This document shows positions 5,734 through 9,898 of a DNA stretch of 9,898 nucleotides, piece after piece. Numbering within the stretch: the stretch's first letter is position 1; each line of letters opens with the position of its first letter. A program made the translations under genes and the position numbers. The notes beneath the pieces were generated by a model. The model was not told the DNA's origin. It was given only the letters and a program-made list of their open reading frames with translations, and did no database searches. Origin of the DNA: Accumulibacter sp. (GTDB lineage Bacteria; Pseudomonadota; Gammaproteobacteria; Burkholderiales; Rhodocyclaceae); assembly GCA_031264825.1 (NCBI GenBank), contig JAISDL010000193.1, forward strand, positions 1 through 9,898, written 5' to 3'.

Positions 5734-7758
5734 ATGGACCTTGCCGAACGTGTCGAAGCGCTCCGCGCGGCGCTCGAAGAACACGCTTACCGTTACTACG
5801 TCCTCGACGCGCCGACGGTCACCGACGCCGAGTACGACCGCCTCTTCGGCGAGCTTTTGGCGATCGAGGCCGAGCATCCCGAATTCCAGACACCGGACTC
5901 GCCGACGTTGCGCGTCGGCGCCAAGCCGCTCGACGCGTTTGAGCCTGTCCGCCACGCCGTGCCGATGCTCTCGATCCGCACCGAGACCGCCTTCGGCAGC
6001 CAGGGCGCCTTCGCCTTCGACGCGCGCGTACGGCGCGAACTCGAACTCTCCGCTTCGGACGCGCCGATCGAATACATCGGCGAATTGAAGTTCGACGGGC
6101 TCGCGATCAATCTGCGCTACGAAAAAGGTCTTCTTTCCCGTGCGGCGACGCGCGGCGACGGAGAAACCGGCGAGGACGTGACGGCCAACGCGCGGACGGT
6201 CGGCCAGATTCCGCTGCGCCTGCGCGGTGCGGCGCGACCCGAGGTCCTCGAAGTGCGCGGCGAAATCTACATGAAGCGTTCCGACTTCGAGCGCTTCAAC
6301 GCGCGCGCGTCCCGCTTGGGTGAAAAGCCCTTGAGCAACCCCCGCAACGGTGCGGCGGGAAGCATCCGGCAACTCGATTCGAAAGTCGCGGCGGCGCGCT
6401 CGCTCTCCTTTTTTGCCTACGGCTTGGGCGAGACACGGGGATGGACGCTTCCCGAGACGCACGCGGGCGTCCTCGACGCGCTCGACGCGATGGGCTTCCC
6501 CGTCTGCCGGGAACGCGCGCTTCTCCACGGGCCGGCGGAACTCGCCGAATTCCACCGCCGCGTCGGCGAGGCTCGCAGCCGTCTTGGTTTCGACATCGAC
6601 GGCGTCGTCTATAAAGTCAATTCGCTCGTCCTCCAGAAGCGGCTCGGATTCGTTTCGCGCGAGCCGCGCTGGGCCGTCGCGCACAAATACCCGCCCGAAG
6701 AGGCGTACTCGACCGTCGTCGGGATCGACGTCCAGGTCGGGCGCACGGGCGCGCTGACGCCCGTCGCGCGGCTGGCTCCGGTTTCGGTCGGCGGCGTCGT
6801 CGTCGGCAAGGCGACGCTGCACAACGAGGACGAAGTCCGCCGCAAGGATGTCCGCGTCGGAGATACCGTCGTCGTCCGCCGCGCCGGCGACGTGATCCCC
6901 GAAATCGTCCGCGTCGTCGTGGAAAAAAGACCCGATTCCGCGTCCGAATTCGTCATGCCGAAAACCTGCCCGGTGTGCGCCTCGGCGGTCGAGCGCGTCG
7001 AGGACGAGGCCACCGTGCGATGCACCGCGGGCCTCTACTGTCCGGCGCAGCGCAAACAGTCGCTCCTCCATTTCGCGTCGCGCCGCGCGATCGATATCGA
7101 GGGACTCGGCGAAAGGATCATCGATCAGCTCGTCGACAGCGCCCTCGTCGAGACGCCCGCCGACCTCTACCGGCTCGATTCGGCGACGCTCGCCACGCTC
7201 GAAAGGATGGCGGAAAAGTCGGCCGCCAACTTGCTCGACGCGATCGAAAAAAGCCGAAAAACGACGCTCGCGCGCTTCATTTATGCGTTGGGGATCCGCA
7301 ACGTCGGAATTACGACCGCGAAAGACCTGGCGCGGCATTTCGGACGCCTCGACGACCTCCTGGCCGCGGACGAGGCCGCGCTGCTACGGGTCTGCGACGT
7401 CGGCCCCGTCGTCGCGGACTCGATCGTCCGCTTCCTGAGCGAAGCGCACAATCTCGAAGTCATCAAACGCTTGAAAGACGCCGGAGTCTCCTGGGAAGAG
7501 GGTGACGGCGCGCCGTCGGGGCAGGAGGGGGCGCTTGCCGGAAAGACCTTCGTCCTGACGGGAACGCTGCCGACGCTCTCGCGCGACGACGCCAAGGCCT
7601 TGATCGAGGCGGTGGGCGGGCGGGTCTCCTCGTCGGTCTCGAAGAAGACCGGCTACGTCGTCGCGGGCGAATCTCCGGGGTCGAAACTCGAACGCGCGAA
7701 CGCGCTCGGCGTCCCCGTCCTCAGTGAAGCGCAGTTGCGCGCGTTGATTTTTCCGTGA
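5734..7758 (+). CDS. ligA: NAD+-dependent DNA ligase LigA
   Basis: LigA seals nicks in duplex DNA (Okazaki fragments, repair), using NAD+ to adenylate its lysine. The 674-residue product contains every standard domain: Ia with HAYRYY and DAEYD (17-35), which binds the NMN half of NAD+; nucleotidyltransferase domain with the adenylated lysine K119 in the KFDG motif; OB fold (about 325-405); a four-cysteine zinc finger, C412, C415, C430, C436, with the same spacing as in E. coli; helix-hairpin-helix region (about 476-568); and a C-terminal BRCT domain (about 598-674). KFDG replaces the more common KLDG, a conservative change. AAGGGG at 5721-5726, 7 nt from the ATG, is a good ribosome site. The gene starts 12 nt after zipA and its TGA overlaps the galU start, so translation of the two is probably coupled. 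Confidence 0.98.
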   Translation: MDLAERVEALRAALEEHAYRYYVLDAPTVTDAEYDRLFGELLAIEAEHPEFQTPDSPTLRVGAKPLDAFEPVRHAVPMLSIRTETAFGSQGAFAFDARVRRELELSASDAPIEYIGELKFDGLAINLRYEKGLLSRAATRGDGETGEDVTANARTVGQIPLRLRGAARPEVLEVRGEIYMKRSDFERFNARASRLGEKPLSNPRNGAAGSIRQLDSKVAAARSLSFFAYGLGETRGWTLPETHAGVLDALDAMGFPVCRERALLHGPAELAEFHRRVGEARSRLGFDIDGVVYKVNSLVLQKRLGFVSREPRWAVAHKYPPEEAYSTVVGIDVQVGRTGALTPVARLAPVSVGGVVVGKATLHNEDEVRRKDVRVGDTVVVRRAGDVIPEIVRVVVEKRPDSASEFVMPKTCPVCASAVERVEDEATVRCTAGLYCPAQRKQSLLHFASRRAIDIEGLGERIIDQLVDSALVETPADLYRLDSATLATLERMAEKSAANLLDAIEKSRKTTLARFIYALGIRNVGITTAKDLARHFGRLDDLLAADEAALLRVCDVGPVVADSIVRFLSEAHNLEVIKRLKDAGVSWEEGDGAPSGQEGALAGKTFVLTGTLPTLSRDDAKALIEAVGGRVSSSVSKKTGYVVAGESPGSKLERANALGVPVLSEAQLRALIFP

Positions 7759-8648
7759 TGCGAAAAAATATGAACAAGGTCAAAATCAGAAAAGCCGTCT
7801 TCCCCGTCGCCGGGCTTGGGACGCGCTTCCTCCCCGCGACGAAGGCCAGCCCGAAAGAGATGATGCCGATCGTCGACAAACCCTTGATCCAGTACGCGGT
7901 CGAAGAGGCGGTGCAGGCCGGGATACGCGACATGATCTTCGTCACCGGGCGTACCAAGCGCGCGATCGAAGACCATTTCGACAAGGCCTACGAACTCGAA
8001 TCCGAGCTTGTCGCGCGAAACAAAACCGAAATGCTCGAAGTCGTCCGCAATCTTCTGCCGAAGTCGATCAACTGCATCTATATCCGCCAGTCGGATGCGC
8101 TCGGCTTGGGGCACGCCGTTCTGTGCGCGAAATCGGTCATCGGCGACGAGGCCTTCGCCGTACTGCTCGCGGACGACCTTCTCGACAGCGAAGTTCCCGT
8201 CATGAAGCAGATGACCGATGTTTTCGAAAAATACCGGCTCACGGTTCTCGGCACGCAGAAAGTCCCGCGCGCCGAGACGGCGAGCTACGGGATCGTCAAG
8301 TCGGCTCCGATCATCGGGCGCATCGACCGTATCGAATCGATCGTCGAAAAACCGCTCCCCGACGATGCGCCTTCGACGCTCGCGGTCGTCGGGCGCTATA
8401 TCCTGACGCCGCGTATTTTCAAGCACCTCGAAAACGCATCCCCCGGAGCGGGCGGCGAAATCCAGCTCACGGACGGAATCGCTTCGCTCCTTGCCGAAGA
8501 AAGCGCGCTGGCTTACCATTATCGGGGAAGGCGTTTCGATTGCGGTTCGAAACTCGGCTATTTGCAGGCGACTGTCGAATTCGGTCTGCGCCACCCTGAA
8601 ATAGGCCGGGATTTTTCCAACTACCTCGCCGGACTCAAGGCATCATGA
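7758..8648 (+). CDS. galU: UTP--glucose-1-phosphate uridylyltransferase GalU
   Basis: GalU makes UDP-glucose from UTP and glucose-1-phosphate, feeding lipopolysaccharide core, exopolysaccharide and galactose metabolism in the cytoplasm. The 296-residue product has the nucleotide-binding start VAGLGTRFLPATKASPKEM (17-35), the GLGHAVLCAK stretch, the LLADDLLD metal-site region, the VEKP motif (E197, K198), VVGRYIL, GAGGEIQLTDGI and the C-terminal DCGSKLGYLQA, all typical of bacterial GalU. Start choice is uncertain. ATG 7758 overlaps the ligA stop as TGATG and suits translational coupling; GTG 7755 adds one residue; ATG 7770 gives MNKVKIRKAV, closest to the family N-terminus. None has a good Shine-Dalgarno sequence. 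The gene overlaps the next one by 4 nt (ATGA). Confidence 0.96.
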   Translation: MRKNMNKVKIRKAVFPVAGLGTRFLPATKASPKEMMPIVDKPLIQYAVEEAVQAGIRDMIFVTGRTKRAIEDHFDKAYELESELVARNKTEMLEVVRNLLPKSINCIYIRQSDALGLGHAVLCAKSVIGDEAFAVLLADDLLDSEVPVMKQMTDVFEKYRLTVLGTQKVPRAETASYGIVKSAPIIGRIDRIESIVEKPLPDDAPSTLAVVGRYILTPRIFKHLENASPGAGGEIQLTDGIASLLAEESALAYHYRGRRFDCGSKLGYLQATVEFGLRHPEIGRDFSNYLAGLKAS

Positions 8649-9190
8649 CCAGAATTCAAACGACGAAAGATTTTCTCGCGCGGGCCGATTGCCTCTACAC
8701 CGAAGATGCGGTCGATGCGGCCGTCTGCCGCGTTGCCGGAGAAATCACCGAAAAACTCGGCGACACCTACCCCTTGCTCGTGTGCGTCATGAACGGCGGC
8801 ATCGTCTTTGCCGGAGACCTGATGAAACGCCTCGGCTTTCCGCTCGACTTCGACTACCTGCACGTGACGCGCTACGGAGAAGAAAAGATCTCGGGAGGCT
8901 CGCTCCGCTGGCGCGCGGCACCGCGGACGCCGGTCGAAGGCCGTACGCTTCTCGTCGTCGACGACATCCTCGACGAGGGCGTCACGCTCGCCGCGATCGT
9001 CGAGCATCTGAGCGGCCTCGGCGCGGCGGCCTGCTACACGGCGGTTGCCGTGAACAAGCTCAGAGAAAAGCGTTTCCAGGCCGATTTCACGGCGCTCACG
9101 GTTCCCGACCGCTTCGTTTTCGGCTACGGAATGGACGCCTACGGCCTCTGGCGGAACCTTCCGGCAATCTACGCGATGAAGGAGGAATGA
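8645..9190 (+). CDS. hpt: Hypoxanthine(-guanine) phosphoribosyltransferase
   Basis: This type I phosphoribosyltransferase should join hypoxanthine, and probably guanine, to PRPP to give IMP or GMP in purine salvage. The 181-residue product shows the PRPP-binding motif LVVDDILDEGVTL (103-115, acidic pair D106-D107), the VCVMNGG loop (46-52) that contacts pyrophosphate, the RYG of the flexible loop (76-78), and DRFVFGYGMD (155-164), where purine-specific members place base- and metal-contacting residues. Length fits the family. Its start overlaps the galU stop as ATGA, with AAGG at 8637-8640 only 4 nt upstream, a short spacing that suggests coupled translation. The neighbouring phosphorylase would supply hypoxanthine, which favours hypoxanthine over xanthine as substrate. 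Exact base preference cannot be read from sequence. Confidence 0.88.
   Translation: MTRIQTTKDFLARADCLYTEDAVDAAVCRVAGEITEKLGDTYPLLVCVMNGGIVFAGDLMKRLGFPLDFDYLHVTRYGEEKISGGSLRWRAAPRTPVEGRTLLVVDDILDEGVTLAAIVEHLSGLGAAACYTAVAVNKLREKRFQADFTALTVPDRFVFGYGMDAYGLWRNLPAIYAMKEE
9179..9185 (+). promoter_or_regulatory. Strong ribosome binding site of the thioinosine phosphorylase gene
   Basis: AAGGAGG lies 6 nt before the ATG at 9192, inside the last codons of the preceding gene. It is the best Shine-Dalgarno match in the cluster and fixes the start of the last gene. Confidence 0.8.
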
Positions 9191-9191
9191 A

Positions 9192-9898
9192 ATGTTCGCG
9201 GTCATCGGCGGCAGCGGCCTGTCTCAGCTCGAAAATCTGGAAGTGACGCACCGCGAGATCGTCAGGACACCCTACGGCGACCCGTCGAGCGCGCTCTTGT
9301 TCGGGCGCATTCTGGAGCGTCCCGTCGTCTTTCTGGCGCGGCACGGGCACGCGCATACGATTCCGCCGCACGAAGTGAATTACCGCGCGAATCTCTGGGC
9401 GCTCTCGCAGGTCGGCGTCACCGAAATCCTCTCGGTCGCGTCGGTCGGGAGCATACGCGCCGACCTCGCGCCCGGAGACCTGGTCATTCCGCACCAGATC
9501 ATCGACTACACGTGGGGACGGAAATCGACTTACTCCGAAGGGCCGGGCGCGGTGTTGAAACACGTCGATTTCACCGAACCCTACGATGGAAAGCTCCGCG
9601 CGCGGCTTATCAATGCGGCGAAAGCGGCGGGGTTGAGCGTGAGCGATTCGGCGGTCTACGCGGCGATGCAAGGCCCAAGGCTCGAAACCGCCGCCGAGAT
9701 CGACCGCCTCGAAAAGGACGGCGCCGACGTCGTCGGGATGACCGGAATGCCCGAAGCCGTCCTCGCCCGCGAACTCGATGTCGCCTACGCCGCGATCAAC
9801 GTCGTGGCGAACTACGCGGCGGGGCGCGCGGAAAGCCGCGACGGAATCCGCTTTGAACTGACGCCGGACGTTCTCCGAAACTCGATGGCGCGCATTCT
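9192..9898 (+). CDS. S-methyl-5'-thioinosine phosphorylase (MTAP/PNP family), 3' end outside window
   Basis: This is a partial gene: 235 codons are visible with no stop, probably lacking only the last 10-20 residues. The product belongs to the trimeric purine nucleoside/methylthioadenosine phosphorylase family: VIGGSGL (4-10) near the N-terminus, ARHGH (49-53, phosphate and sugar contacts), NYRAN (63-67), GPRLET (161-166) and VGMTGMPE (181-188), the methionine region lining the ribose site. At the base-recognition site it reads VVANYAAG (204-211). Methylthioadenosine phosphorylases carry Asp here to read the 6-amino group, and Asn is the expected residue for 6-oxopurines. It also resembles the Pseudomonas methylthioinosine phosphorylase as I remember it. 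I therefore infer phosphorolysis of S-methyl-5'-thioinosine to hypoxanthine and methylthioribose-1-phosphate. MTAP activity on methylthioadenosine is the alternative. The start is 1 nt after the hpt stop. Confidence 0.87.
   Translation, partial: MFAVIGGSGLSQLENLEVTHREIVRTPYGDPSSALLFGRILERPVVFLARHGHAHTIPPHEVNYRANLWALSQVGVTEILSVASVGSIRADLAPGDLVIPHQIIDYTWGRKSTYSEGPGAVLKHVDFTEPYDGKLRARLINAAKAAGLSVSDSAVYAAMQGPRLETAAEIDRLEKDGADVVGMTGMPEAVLARELDVAYAAINVVANYAAGRAESRDGIRFELTPDVLRNSMARI

Noticed and set aside
5410..7338. 642-codon open frame on the minus strand
   Set aside because: It lies entirely antisense to zipA and ligA, both of which show full family motifs. Long antisense frames are expected in GC-rich genes with this codon bias, and its translation is Arg/Asp-rich without recognisable motifs.

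Overview
This GC-rich window reads as chromosomal DNA of a proteobacterium, most likely a betaproteobacterium. I base that on recall of the families, not on a search: the SMC N-terminus and its GPNGCGKS loop, a ZipA-type protein with an extra region before its FtsZ-binding domain, NAD-dependent ligase directly downstream of zipA, and a hypoxanthine phosphoribosyltransferase paired with an S-methyl-5'-thioinosine phosphorylase. I cannot place it more finely than class.

Positions 1-1015 hold no convincing gene. They are a dense mosaic of short dispersed repeats: three copies of a 33-34 bp palindromic element; three copies of a 6-bp-stem hairpin that always stands at the same distance from an array of 7-bp CTGNNNN units; five such heptamer arrays in all, plus one inverted fragment; several other small hairpins, one with a decayed copy; a 9-bp triplication; and a pair of 39-bp direct repeats. 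The last ~90 bp form the smc leader.

Positions 1016-9898 hold six tightly packed plus-strand genes with gaps of 12 nt or less or short overlaps: smc (chromosome condensation/segregation), zipA-like (division-ring anchor), ligA (NAD+-dependent DNA ligase), galU (UDP-glucose synthesis), hpt-like (purine phosphoribosyltransferase) and an MTIP/MTAP-family phosphorylase cut by the window end. No terminator or clear internal promoter is visible, so one transcript is plausible. The first three genes serve chromosome and division housekeeping. GalU supplies UDP-glucose. The last two form a logical pair: the phosphorylase would release hypoxanthine from methylthioinosine, and the transferase would return it to IMP.

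The coding part looks ordinary and intact. The unusual material is the repeat mosaic, especially the fixed hairpin-to-heptamer geometry and an inverted copy that differs from its partner by exactly three heptamers. I see no evidence for a defence system, CRISPR, phage or complete transposon.
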